Shown here: positions 26,464-35,252 of the stretch, one piece after another
How positions within the stretch are numbered: position 1 is the first letter of the stretch
Layout: every line of letters starts with the position of its first letter
Source of the DNA: Gemmatimonadaceae bacterium
Lineage (GTDB): Bacteria > Gemmatimonadota > Gemmatimonadetes > Gemmatimonadales > Gemmatimonadaceae
Direction: 5' to 3'
Assembly: GCA_019637445.1 (NCBI GenBank)
Contig: JAHBVS010000001.1
Location: forward strand, 1,461,586 to 1,525,585
DNA: 64,000 nucleotides
Notes under the pieces: model-generated
Database searches by the model: none
What the model saw: only the letters and a program-made list of their open reading frames with translations
What the model was told of the DNA's origin: nothing
Translations under genes and position numbers: made by a program

Positions 26464-27665
26464 CCAGCGCACCGCCATCCCTGTTGCCCGACACCGTGCT
26501 CGCGCAGTTCAGCGAGTCGGATCGGACCTTGCTTGTCGAGCTCCGACGCTCGCTGCACCGCCGCCCCGAGCTCTCGTGGAAGGAGAAGCAGACGCAGGCT
26601 CGGCTGCGCGAGGCGTTGCTCGCCTGCGGCATCACGGATGTGCGCGAGGTCGCGGACACCGGACTGATCGCCTCGATCCCCGGCACGGCCGGCAAGGGAC
26701 CGGCCGTCGCTCTGCGCGGAGACATTGATGCCCTGCCCATTCAAGAGGGCACGGGGCTTCCCTTCGCCTCCCAGCACGACGGGGTGATGCACGCCTGCGG
26801 GCACGATATGCACGCCACCTGGGCGGTTGGTGCAGGGCTGCTGCTCGCGCGGTCCCCGGCTGTAGGCGAGGTGCGCATCCTGCTGCAACCGGCCGAAGAG
26901 CTCGGGGAAGGCGCACCCAAGGTCATCGCGGACGGCGGGCTCGATGGCGTTGCAGCCGTTTTCGGCGCGCACGTGGACTGGCGTTACGCCGTCGGCGAGA
27001 TCGTCGCGACCGAAGGTCCGTTGGCGGCGAGCACGGACACCTTCGCGATCGAGTTCCATGGCCGCGGCGGACACGGCGCGCGTCCGCAGGACACCATCGA
27101 TCCCATTGTCGGGATGGCGGCGTTCGTTAGCGACGTGCAAACCATCGTATCGCGCCGCCTCGACCCCGCCCTGCCGGGCGTCATCACAATCGGCAAGCTC
27201 GACGCCGGCTCGGCGCCGAACGTCATTCCGGAAGTGGCGCGCTGCGCCGGCACCATTCGCGCCACGCGGCCGGAGTCGCGCGCGCTGCTCCTTAAGGAAC
27301 TGGAGCACCTGGCGCAGTCGGTGGCCGCGACGCATCGGCTCACGGCCACCGTAAAGGTGACGGAAGGCACCCCGCCCTTGGTAAACAGCCGGCGCGGCTC
27401 CGCGTGGATGTCTGATGCCGCGCGTGACCTGCTCGGCGAGTCTGCACTCAAGGAACTCGCCGTCGCGAACATGGGCGGCGAGGACTTCGCGTTCTATACG
27501 GAGAAGGTCGACGGTTGCTTTGCCCGCATCGGCACCTGGCGCGAGGGGCGCTCCCGTGCCGGCGTGCACACGCCGCGCTTCGATCCGGACGAGGATGCGC
27601 TGTTCGTGGCGGCGGCGCTGCTGGCCGCGACCGCGCGCCGCGCCAGCGCGGATCTCCTAGGTTAG
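26460..27665 (+). CDS. M20D amidohydrolase, probable N-succinyl-L-amino acid desuccinylase
   Basis: 401 residues, ATGA overlap with the racemase. Metal and catalytic motifs of the M20D amidohydrolases are intact: MHACGHDMHAT (Cys113, His115, Asp116, His118), QPAEELGEGA, FHGRGGHGARP and the C-terminal GGEDFAFY. No signal peptide, so it is cytoplasmic. The family removes N-acyl groups from amino acids. By context it would hydrolyse the N-succinyl-L-amino acid made by the racemase, making the D-to-L conversion irreversible. Generic hippurate- or IAA-amino-acid-hydrolase-like activity cannot be excluded. Confidence 0.85.
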   Translation: MTSAPPSLLPDTVLAQFSESDRTLLVELRRSLHRRPELSWKEKQTQARLREALLACGITDVREVADTGLIASIPGTAGKGPAVALRGDIDALPIQEGTGLPFASQHDGVMHACGHDMHATWAVGAGLLLARSPAVGEVRILLQPAEELGEGAPKVIADGGLDGVAAVFGAHVDWRYAVGEIVATEGPLAASTDTFAIEFHGRGGHGARPQDTIDPIVGMAAFVSDVQTIVSRRLDPALPGVITIGKLDAGSAPNVIPEVARCAGTIRATRPESRALLLKELEHLAQSVAATHRLTATVKVTEGTPPLVNSRRGSAWMSDAARDLLGESALKELAVANMGGEDFAFYTEKVDGCFARIGTWREGRSRAGVHTPRFDPDEDALFVAAALLAATARRASADLLG

Positions 27666-27669
27666 TCAC

Positions 27670-28674
27670 GTGACGACCGGTCAGATCATCTCGGTGGATC
27701 CCTCTGCGCCCGATGCGGAGGTGGTGGCCCGCGCGGCGAGCGTCATTCGTCGCGGGGGCTTGGTCGGGATGCCGACGGAAACCGTGTATGGCTTGGCGGG
27801 CGATGCGCTGGACCCGACCGCCGTGGCGCGCATCTACGCCGCCAAGGGACGTCCGCAGCACAGCCCGCTCATCGTGCACGTTGCATCGGTGGACCAGGCG
27901 CGAGAACTTGCCAGCGAGTGGCCGAGGATGGCGCAGGCCCTGGCTGAACGATTCTGGCCCGGCCCGCTCACGCTGATCGTACGCCGACGCGGAAACGTAC
28001 CCGACGCGGTCACGGCGGGACTCGACACCTTCGGTGTGCGCGTGCCGGACCATCCCGTGGCGCTCGCGCTGATCCGCGCGAGCCACACGCCGCTTGCCGC
28101 GCCGAGTGCGAACAAGTTCACGGAAGTCTCGCCCGTCACCGCGCAGCAGGTGGCCAACGGGCTCGGCGATGCCGTCGAGCTCATCCTCGATGCGGGCCGG
28201 TCGCAGGTGGGCATCGAGAGCACGGTTGTTGACGTGAGCGGCGGCCGACCAGTAGTCCTGCGGCCCGGCATGATCTCGCGCGCGGATATCGAGGCGGTTG
28301 TCGGACCAACCGCGCGGCGTCTTACGCCGACGCGCGGGAACGTGGTGCACCGATCGCCGGGGCAGTCGGCGCGGCACTACGCGCCGCGCGCGCGGGTACG
28401 GTTGCTGGAGACGTCACAGCTCGATACAGCGCTCGCTGCGGCCGACAGCTCGCACACCGGCATCATCCTCTGCCAGTCGGAGGGCGCGCCAGCTGCGGCC
28501 CTGGCCTTCAGCCGCAGCCTCGGCGCCGATCCGAAGCGCTACGGCGCTGGACTCTACGACGCGCTGCACGCGGCGGATGCGGCCGGTTGCGAGGAGCTCC
28601 TCGTGGAAGCGCCGCCGGACACGCCGGCCTGGGATGCCATCCGTGACAGGCTGCGGCGCGCGGCGCATCCCTGA
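27670..28674 (+). CDS. L-threonylcarbamoyladenylate synthase (Sua5 type)
   Basis: 334 residues, GTG start 4 nt after the M20 stop. N-terminal YrdC domain (about 1-205): GGLVGMPTETVYGLAGDA, KGRPQHSPLIVHV and PSANKFTEVSPVTA, giving the nucleotide- and threonine-binding groove. The C-terminal Sua5 domain starts after the SPGQSARHYAPRA linker that is characteristic of the long Sua5 form. It makes threonylcarbamoyl-AMP for the universal t6A37 tRNA modification together with TsaD and partners encoded elsewhere. Confidence 0.93.
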   Translation: MTTGQIISVDPSAPDAEVVARAASVIRRGGLVGMPTETVYGLAGDALDPTAVARIYAAKGRPQHSPLIVHVASVDQARELASEWPRMAQALAERFWPGPLTLIVRRRGNVPDAVTAGLDTFGVRVPDHPVALALIRASHTPLAAPSANKFTEVSPVTAQQVANGLGDAVELILDAGRSQVGIESTVVDVSGGRPVVLRPGMISRADIEAVVGPTARRLTPTRGNVVHRSPGQSARHYAPRARVRLLETSQLDTALAAADSSHTGIILCQSEGAPAAALAFSRSLGADPKRYGAGLYDALHAADAAGCEELLVEAPPDTPAWDAIRDRLRRAAHP

Positions 28675-28758
28675 CGTCGGCGCACGGGCTCCCAAGGGCA
28701 CGTAGGCGCACGCCAATGCACCCTTGCCCTGCGTCATCAACTCCCTTCATTTCCCTGT

Positions 28759-29670
28759 ATGCTGACTCTCGACCTCACGGGCAAGCGTGCCCTCGTCGCT
28801 GGCGTCGCCGATGACGGCGGCTTCGGCTTTGCCATCGCCAAGGCTCTCATCGAGGCCGGCGCCACGGTTTCCGTCGCGACCTGGCCGCCGGCGCTCAACA
28901 TCTTCCTCAACCTGCTCGAGCGCGGGAAGATGGACGAGTCGCGCAAGCTGCCCGATGGCTCGCTGCTGTCGTTCGAGAAGATCTATCCACTCGACGCCGT
29001 CTACGACACGCTCGAGGATGCACCGCAGGACGTGCGCGAATCCAAGCGCTACAAGGACGTCGGCGACTTCTCCATTTCCGGACTCGCCTCGCGCCTGGAG
29101 ACAGACTTCGGGGAGAAGCCGCTGGATATCCTCGTGCACTCGCTGGCCAACGGCCCCGAGGTGAAGAAGGCGTTGATGGACACCAGTCGTTCCGGCTACC
29201 TCGCCGCACTGAGCGCCAGCGCGTATTCGCTGGTCTCGATGGTGCGTGCCTTTGGACCGCTGATGCGCACGGGTGGCAGCATTGCGTCGCTCACGTACAT
29301 GGCCAGCGAGCGCGCCATCCCCGGCTACGGCGGCGGCATGAGCTCGGCCAAGGCCGCGCTCGAGAGCGACACGCGTGTGTTGGCCTATGAAGCCGGCCGC
29401 AAGTACGGCATCCGCGTCAACACGATTTCCGCGGGCCCGTACGCATCGCGCGCCGCCAGCGCGATCGGCATCATCGACAACATGGTGAAGTACTGCCAGG
29501 CCAACACGCCCCTGCCTGAGGCGCTCGATGCGCGCGAGGTCGGCACCGCCGCGACCTTCCTCTGCTCGCCGCTGGCCAGCGGCATCACCGGCACCACGCT
29601 CTACGTGGACAAGGGCTACCACGCGATGGGCATGGCGGTCGACGGCGCTAGCGTCCCAGACTTCGCCTGA
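28759..29670 (+). CDS. fabI: enoyl-[acyl-carrier-protein] reductase, plant-type FabI
   Basis: 303 residues, longer than the roughly 260 of E. coli FabI, with the extra loop of chloroplast-type enzymes ([19 protein letters not shown]). Short-chain dehydrogenase features: [20 protein letters not shown] for NADH binding, and YGGGMSSAK with Tyr190 and Lys198, spaced as in plant reductases. It catalyses the last reduction in each fatty acid elongation cycle. The 84-bp upstream gap should hold its promoter. The 3' end overlaps the convergent EamA gene by 23 nt. Confidence 0.93.
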   Translation: MLTLDLTGKRALVAGVADDGGFGFAIAKALIEAGATVSVATWPPALNIFLNLLERGKMDESRKLPDGSLLSFEKIYPLDAVYDTLEDAPQDVRESKRYKDVGDFSISGLASRLETDFGEKPLDILVHSLANGPEVKKALMDTSRSGYLAALSASAYSLVSMVRAFGPLMRTGGSIASLTYMASERAIPGYGGGMSSAKAALESDTRVLAYEAGRKYGIRVNTISAGPYASRAASAIGIIDNMVKYCQANTPLPEALDAREVGTAATFLCSPLASGITGTTLYVDKGYHAMGMAVDGASVPDFA

Positions 29671-30517
29671 GCAGGCCCGTCGTCGCCGCGACGCCGAGCA
29701 GGATGCAACCGCAGCCGATCAACATCGGCGCGGTGATGCGTTCGTTGAGGAACATCGCGCCCCAGACCATCCCGAACAGCGGGATGAGATAGGTCACGGC
29801 CATCGCGCCCGTGGCGCCGGCGTTGTCGAGCAGTCGGAAGTACAGCACGTAGCCGACACCCGTGCAGATGAGCGCGAGTGCGATGGTCGCGCCCCAGGCG
29901 CCAACCGACGGCTGCGCGGCGGGCAGCAGGAACAGCGTCGGGATGGCCAACAGGGCCGATGACGCGACAAGGCTGCCGGCCGCAATCGTGACGGACGGAA
30001 TGCCGGGCAACAGTCGGCGCGTAAGGTGCGCCGACGCCGCATACATCGAGGAGCCAAGCAATGCGGCGCCGATGGCCATCGCCCCGCCGCCCACCGTGAG
30101 ATCGCGCGCGACTAGCACGACAACGCCGACAAAGCCAATCGCCAGTCCGATCGCGCGGTCGCGGCCCAGCGTCTCCTTGAAGAAGAGGCCGCCGAGCACC
30201 GCGCCCCACAGTGGCACCGTCGCGTTGAGCACGGCGGCGAAACCGGCCGGCACCGTGCGCGTGGCATAGGCAAACAGCGCGAAGGGAATCGCTGTGTTGA
30301 TGGCGCCAATCAACGTGAGCGGTCCCCAATGGCCGCGGAACTTGTCCATCTGCCGGCGCGAAGCGACCAGCACCAGCAGCACCAGGGCCGCGATGATGAC
30401 GCGCACCTCGACCAACGCCACGGGCCCGAACTCCGGCACCGCGATGCGAATGAAGAGGAAGGCCGCGCCCCAGATGGCGCCGAGGAGCAGCAGGTCGCGG
30501 ATGTCGCGCTGGGTCAC
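29648..30517 (-). CDS. EamA/DMT-family transporter
   Basis: 289 residues forming about ten hydrophobic helices in two EamA halves: the first contains [22 protein letters not shown], the second [21 protein letters not shown]; these duplicated segments are diagnostic. Members export metabolites such as amino acids or drugs; the substrate is not evident. The coding end overlaps fabI on the opposite strand by 23 nt. It is divergent from the ADOP permease with a 109-bp gap. Confidence 0.88.
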   Translation of the reverse strand: MTQRDIRDLLLLGAIWGAAFLFIRIAVPEFGPVALVEVRVIIAALVLLVLVASRRQMDKFRGHWGPLTLIGAINTAIPFALFAYATRTVPAGFAAVLNATVPLWGAVLGGLFFKETLGRDRAIGLAIGFVGVVVLVARDLTVGGGAMAIGAALLGSSMYAASAHLTRRLLPGIPSVTIAAGSLVASSALLAIPTLFLLPAAQPSVGAWGATIALALICTGVGYVLYFRLLDNAGATGAMAVTYLIPLFGMVWGAMFLNERITAPMLIGCGCILLGVAATTGLLRRSLGR

Positions 30518-30626
30518 TACGCAAAGCTAGCGGGTGCGGTCGCCACGGCTCCAACCCTTTGCCGAGACGGCTTGTCCCATCGGAGTACCCCCGAGCTCTG
30601 CCGGCCTCCCCTCCCCGTCCTCTCCG

Positions 30627-33125
30627 ATGCGCAATCTGACCTACGCAATGCGAATGCTCCTGAAGGCGCCCTTCGTCACGACGGTCGCCGTACTTTCGCT
30701 GGCGCTCGGCATCGGCGCGAACACCGCGATCTTCTCGATGTTCGACCAGATCCTGCTGCGCAACCTGCCGGTGCACGCCCCGCAGGAACTGGTGAATCTC
30801 AGTATGCCGGGTCCCATCCAAGGCAACGACTCCTGCAACAATGCCGGTGATTGCACGGTCATCTGGACCTATCCGATGTTCCGCGACCTCGAGGCGCAGC
30901 AGACCGTGCTTGTGGGCATCGCGGGGCACCGAACCTTTGGCGCGAGCCTGACGGTTGACGGCGAGCCCCTCGTGCAGGACGGCGTGTGGGTGACCGGCGG
31001 CTACTTCCCGACACTGGGTCTCCAGCCGGCGCTCGGGCGTCTGCTGCTGCCGGCGGACAACGAACCCGGTGCAGACAACAACGTGACGGTGATCGGGCAT
31101 CGCCTATGGACGGAGCGATTCGGCGGACGGCCTGACGTCATCGGGGAGCGCCTGCAGGTGAACGGGCGCGCATTCACGATCGTGGGAGTGGCACCTGACG
31201 GCTTCACCGGCACGACGCTGGGATCGGAGCCGCAGTTCTACGTGCCGATGCAGTCCCGGACCTGGCTAAGCGACTACAACGGTCTCGAGGATCGGCGCAG
31301 CTACTGGGTCTACGTGTTCGGCCGACTCAAGCCCGGCGTCTCGCCCGAGGCCGCCAAGGCGGGACTCGACGGCATCGTGCGCCCAATCCTCGCCGACGTC
31401 GAGGCCCCGCTGCAGATCGCGATGAGCGACCAGACGATGCAGCGGTTCAAGGCCAAGGAAGTGGTGGTCGAGCCCGGCAACCGTGGCCAGAGCTCGATCT
31501 TCGAGCAGGCGCGCCCCCCGGTGCTGATGCTCTTCGGCATCACCGGCGTCGTGCTGCTGATTGCCTGCGCGAACATCGCGAACCTCCTGCTCTCGCGCGG
31601 CGCGCAGCGCGCCACGGAGATGGGCGTTCGCTTGGCACTCGGCGCGACGCGACGGCACCTGCTCACGCAGCTGCTCACCGAGTCGATGGTGCTGGCAATC
31701 GTTGGGGGGGTGGTCAGTCTCGTCGTCGCGTGGTGGACCCTTCAGGGGATGTCCGCCCTGCTGCCGGCCGACTCGAACTCCACCTTCGTATTCAGCATCC
31801 GGCCCTCGATGATTGCGTTCTCGGCTGTCCTGGCCCTGGCGACCGGATTTCTGTTTGGACTCTTCCCGGCGCTGCACTCGACCCGTGCAGACCTCATTTC
31901 CACCATTCGCGCCGGCGCCGGCCAAATCGCCGGAGGGCGCGCAGCCACGCGCTTCCGCACGGCGCTCGTGACGCTGCAGATCGCGCTCTCGACCGCGTTG
32001 TTGGTATCCGCCGGGCTGTTCACCAAGAGCCTCGCCAACGTCAGCCGCGTGGACCTCGGCGTGTCGGTGGACCAGATGGTGACCTTCGCCGTCTCGCCAC
32101 TGCGCGTCGGGTACGACACACTGAGCGTGAAGGCGCTCTACCCACGCATTGAGGAGGAGCTGCGCGCGATTCCCGGCGTGACCGGCGTGACCAGCGCCCT
32201 TGTTCCGCTGCTTGGCGGCAGCAGCTGGGGCAACAACGTTCGCGTGCAAGGCTTCGACTGCCTACCGGACGTCGACTGCAACTCGCGGTACAACGCCGTT
32301 GGCGCGGGATACTTCCGCACGATGGGTACGGCGATGCTGGCCGGACGCGAGTTCCTCCCCTCCGACGTCGCGGATGGCGCCCGCGTCGCCATCGTGAACC
32401 TGGCCTTCGCCGAGAAGTTCAACCTCGGTCGCGATGCGGTAGGCAAGTTCATGGGCCGCTCCGGCGGCCTCCGCGATTCGCTCTCCATCCAGATCGTGGG
32501 ACTGCTGCCAGACATCAAGTACAACGATGTGAAGCGAGAGCCCCAGCCGGTGTTCTATACGCCCTGGGTCCAGGAGCGGTTTGTCGGCAACCTGTACTTC
32601 TACGTGAACACGTCGCTTCCACCGGAACAGCTGTTGACGACGATTCCCACAGTCATGCGACGGATCGATGCCGCGCTGCCGGTCGAGGAGCTGCGCACGA
32701 TGCCGCAACAGCTACGGGACAACGTGTTCATGGACCGCCTGATCTCTATCCTGTCGGCGGCTTTCGCGGTGCTCGCCACGCTCCTGGCCGGTGTCGGACT
32801 CTATGGCGTGCTCGCGTACTCGGTGTCGCAACGGACACGGGAAATCGGCGTGCGGATGGCCCTTGGCGCCGACCGCGTCCGCGTCCAGGGCATGGTGCTT
32901 CGGCAGGTCGGGGTGATGGTCGCCATCGGTGCGAGCGTCGGCATCCTCGGCGCCATCGGCCTTGGCCGTGCCGCGCGGTCGCTGCTTTTCGGACTCGAGG
33001 GACACGACCCGCTCGTCTTCTCGCTTGCTGTGCTGCTGTTGGCGCTGGTTGCCTTGAGCGCCGGCTATGTACCGGCGCTCCGGGCCAGCCGAACGGACCC
33101 GATGCAGGCCCTGCGCTACGACTGA
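30627..33125 (+). CDS. ADOP-type MacB-like ABC transporter permease
   Basis: 832 residues from the ATG at 30627 (MRNLTYAMRMLLKAP); the open frame upstream has no family similarity. Two MacB_PCD plus FtsX modules: an N-terminal helix (LSLALGIGANTAIFS), a periplasmic domain, four central helices (ITGVVLLIACANIANLLLSRGAQRATEMGVRLALGA), a second periplasmic domain and three C-terminal helices (RTREIGVRMALGADR). The duplicated layout and the absence of an adjacent ATPase match acidobacterial duplicated orphan permeases. Probable role in export or mechanotransmission at the envelope with an ATPase encoded elsewhere. Confidence 0.9.
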   Translation: MRNLTYAMRMLLKAPFVTTVAVLSLALGIGANTAIFSMFDQILLRNLPVHAPQELVNLSMPGPIQGNDSCNNAGDCTVIWTYPMFRDLEAQQTVLVGIAGHRTFGASLTVDGEPLVQDGVWVTGGYFPTLGLQPALGRLLLPADNEPGADNNVTVIGHRLWTERFGGRPDVIGERLQVNGRAFTIVGVAPDGFTGTTLGSEPQFYVPMQSRTWLSDYNGLEDRRSYWVYVFGRLKPGVSPEAAKAGLDGIVRPILADVEAPLQIAMSDQTMQRFKAKEVVVEPGNRGQSSIFEQARPPVLMLFGITGVVLLIACANIANLLLSRGAQRATEMGVRLALGATRRHLLTQLLTESMVLAIVGGVVSLVVAWWTLQGMSALLPADSNSTFVFSIRPSMIAFSAVLALATGFLFGLFPALHSTRADLISTIRAGAGQIAGGRAATRFRTALVTLQIALSTALLVSAGLFTKSLANVSRVDLGVSVDQMVTFAVSPLRVGYDTLSVKALYPRIEEELRAIPGVTGVTSALVPLLGGSSWGNNVRVQGFDCLPDVDCNSRYNAVGAGYFRTMGTAMLAGREFLPSDVADGARVAIVNLAFAEKFNLGRDAVGKFMGRSGGLRDSLSIQIVGLLPDIKYNDVKREPQPVFYTPWVQERFVGNLYFYVNTSLPPEQLLTTIPTVMRRIDAALPVEELRTMPQQLRDNVFMDRLISILSAAFAVLATLLAGVGLYGVLAYSVSQRTREIGVRMALGADRVRVQGMVLRQVGVMVAIGASVGILGAIGLGRAARSLLFGLEGHDPLVFSLAVLLLALVALSAGYVPALRASRTDPMQALRYD

Positions 33126-33139
33126 GCCTGCCCCAGCTC

Positions 33140-33175
33140 CCCGCCGCTACGTGACTCCGCTGCGCTAGCGGCGGG
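33140..33175. terminator. inverted repeat at convergent gene ends
   Basis: 9-bp perfect arms at 33140-33148 and 33167-33175 with an 18-nt loop, lying between the ADOP permease (+) and M20 (-) genes and reaching into the last codons of the M20 gene. It has no U-tract. It may be a weak bidirectional terminator. Confidence 0.3.
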
Positions 33176-34733
33176 CCGAGGCGGCTGCATCGCGCAGTGA
33201 GAAGAGCAGGTCCACATAACTCTTCTCGATCTCGGCGAGCCCCGCCACCTTCGAGCCGGCCTTCGGGCGCACGAGCATCAACTCATTCGGCGCGTGCGCC
33301 CCGGTGCCGTAGCCCATGCCGCTGAAGAGCAGCGGCAGGCGGAGCCGCTCCGTGAACTGGTAGAACGGGGCGCTGCCGGCGAGGCGTGGGGAGAGCGTCG
33401 GCGTCACGCCGTACTTCCGGTACACGGATAGCGCGGCCTGGATGATGGGTGCCTCGACCGACGTCTGCGCCGCGGGATAGCCCGACAGCTGGCGGATTTC
33501 GATGTCGCCGAACCCGCCGGCCACGAGGTGACGCTTGATGCGCGCCAGCGCGGAGTCAGGTGACAGTCCGATCGGCAAGCGTGAGTCCACCTTGGCGATG
33601 GCTTGGTGCGGGAGGATGGTCTTGGTGCCTTCGCCGGCGTAGCCCGAGGCGATGCCGTTGATGTTCAGCGTGGGGTGGTAGAACTGCCGCACCAGCAGGT
33701 CGCGACCACGGAGTCCATCGATGTAGCGATCCACACTGAGCGCGCGGTTGCCGCTCTCCTCGCCGCCGGCGGCGGCCAGCGCATTGATCAAGCGCTGCTC
33801 CTCGAGCGTGGGCGGCCGGATGCCGTCGTAGTAGTTGGGCACGACGATGGTGTTGCCGTCGCGGCTGGTGAGCGACGCCAGCGCCTGCGTGAGCCGCCAG
33901 GCGGGCGCATCCACGATCACCTTGTACGACCCGTGGATCTCGGCGCGCGTCGGGCCGCCCCAACTCCCGCCGCGCGACTCCATCTCCATGTACAGGATGC
34001 CCTTCACGCCCAGGGACATCGCCATCGATCCGTCCGGCGCCTGGGCGTTGAACGGGAAGAAGACCCCGTCCGCGGTGCGGAGTCGCGCCTCGAAGCGATC
34101 GACCAGCTGCGGATAGTGCGGCGAGCCCAGTTCCTCCTCGCCCTCCGCCAGCACCATCAGGTTCACCGGCAGCTTGCCATCGACGGCAATGATGGAGCTG
34201 ATCGCATTCAGGAACGCGCGCTCGGGTCCTTTCTGGTTGGTCGCGCCGCGACCCATCAACGCCTGACCGTGCTCCGTGTCCACCAGCTCCGCAGCGAACG
34301 GCGGCACGCGCCAATTCTCCTCCACCGGCTGCACGTCGTACATCATGTAGACGACCAGCGTGTGCGCTGCGCCGGCATCGTAGTAGCCCCAGACGCCGGG
34401 ATGCCCGTCGGTCGGGATCAATGCAGTTTCCTTGAACCCAAGCGCGCGCAGGTCATCGCGCAGCAGGGTCGCCATCTCGGTGATCCCGACGCTCTGGGCT
34501 GAGATCGACGGCTGTCGAATCCAGCGCTGGATGTTCGCAAGATGCGCGTCGAGGTTCGCGTCGATGTGCCGATAGATCGCCTCGTGCCGGCCGCTATACG
34601 GCGCAACACGTGAGGCGTCGTAGCGCTCCTCGGTGCTGAACGGGAAGACCGGCTCGCCAGGGCGCTGGGCCCCGAGCGTCGTGGCGGCGAGGAAGGCGAG
34701 CAGCGCGAGATACGTGAGGCGGATCGTGGGCAT
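33165..34733 (-). CDS. exported M20-family peptidase homologue with substituted metal ligands
   Basis: 522 residues with a signal peptide ending TTLGAQ. The overall M20 dipeptidase plan is clear: YMMYDVQPVEENW, GRGATNQKGP, AEGEEELGSPH and the C-terminal GAHAPNE. However, the His of the usual HYDVQP motif is Met131 and the bridging Asp of GATD is Asn166; the paired Glu residues and the last His remain. So the usual dizinc site may be incomplete or rebuilt. It is probably periplasmic. It may be a distinct active subgroup or a binding protein that has lost peptidase activity. Confidence 0.8.
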   Translation of the reverse strand: MPTIRLTYLALLAFLAATTLGAQRPGEPVFPFSTEERYDASRVAPYSGRHEAIYRHIDANLDAHLANIQRWIRQPSISAQSVGITEMATLLRDDLRALGFKETALIPTDGHPGVWGYYDAGAAHTLVVYMMYDVQPVEENWRVPPFAAELVDTEHGQALMGRGATNQKGPERAFLNAISSIIAVDGKLPVNLMVLAEGEEELGSPHYPQLVDRFEARLRTADGVFFPFNAQAPDGSMAMSLGVKGILYMEMESRGGSWGGPTRAEIHGSYKVIVDAPAWRLTQALASLTSRDGNTIVVPNYYDGIRPPTLEEQRLINALAAAGGEESGNRALSVDRYIDGLRGRDLLVRQFYHPTLNINGIASGYAGEGTKTILPHQAIAKVDSRLPIGLSPDSALARIKRHLVAGGFGDIEIRQLSGYPAAQTSVEAPIIQAALSVYRKYGVTPTLSPRLAGSAPFYQFTERLRLPLLFSGMGYGTGAHAPNELMLVRPKAGSKVAGLAEIEKSYVDLLFSLRDAAASARR

Positions 34734-34757
34734 AGGGACCTGATCGTGGGTGGGGGC

Positions 34758-35252
34758 TCAGAACTCGCGAACGAACATCTGCACGGCCTTGTCGCCGTCG
34801 TCATACTCGCGCACACCAACCGCTGCGTAACGCATCGCTTGGTGAAAATCGATCGAGACCGGGTTCGGCGGCCGTAGGTTCACTTCCAGCGCCACCCGTG
34901 GCCACTGCCGGGCGATGGCCTTGTGCAGGTCCTCGTACATCGCGCGCCCCACGCCAGCACGGCGCAGCCGCGGCGCCACCACCACGCGGTCGAGATACAG
35001 GAAACTGTCATAGCGCTCTGCGAACCACTTGTAGTTCGCGCTCCAGTACTCGAGGCCCGAGGGGATGCAGAGCACAAACCCCGCCACGCCCTCGGAGTCC
35101 TCCGCAACGCGGTAGTGCCCCGCGCGCTCGACGATCCACGTGAACTCGTCCGGCGTGAGCGCGTTCACGTGGGGCACCGCCGCGTTATTGAGCGCGAGAA
35201 CCGCCGCCGAATCGGCGGCGGTCGCATCGCGCACGGTGAAGCCCGCGCTCAC
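34758..35252 (-). CDS. GNAT-family N-acetyltransferase
   Basis: 164 residues with a GTG start that overlaps the stop of the BNR protein as GTGA. The acyl-CoA motif is LDRVVVAPRLRRAGVGRAMYEDL, with the R-x-x-G-x-G pyrophosphate loop and following helix; LEVNLRPPNP precedes the C-terminal strand. The substrate is unknown. The association with an exported beta-propeller protein is not obviously functional, but the overlap implies co-translation. Confidence 0.85.
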   Translation of the reverse strand: MSAGFTVRDATAADSAAVLALNNAAVPHVNALTPDEFTWIVERAGHYRVAEDSEGVAGFVLCIPSGLEYWSANYKWFAERYDSFLYLDRVVVAPRLRRAGVGRAMYEDLHKAIARQWPRVALEVNLRPPNPVSIDFHQAMRYAAVGVREYDDGDKAVQMFVREF

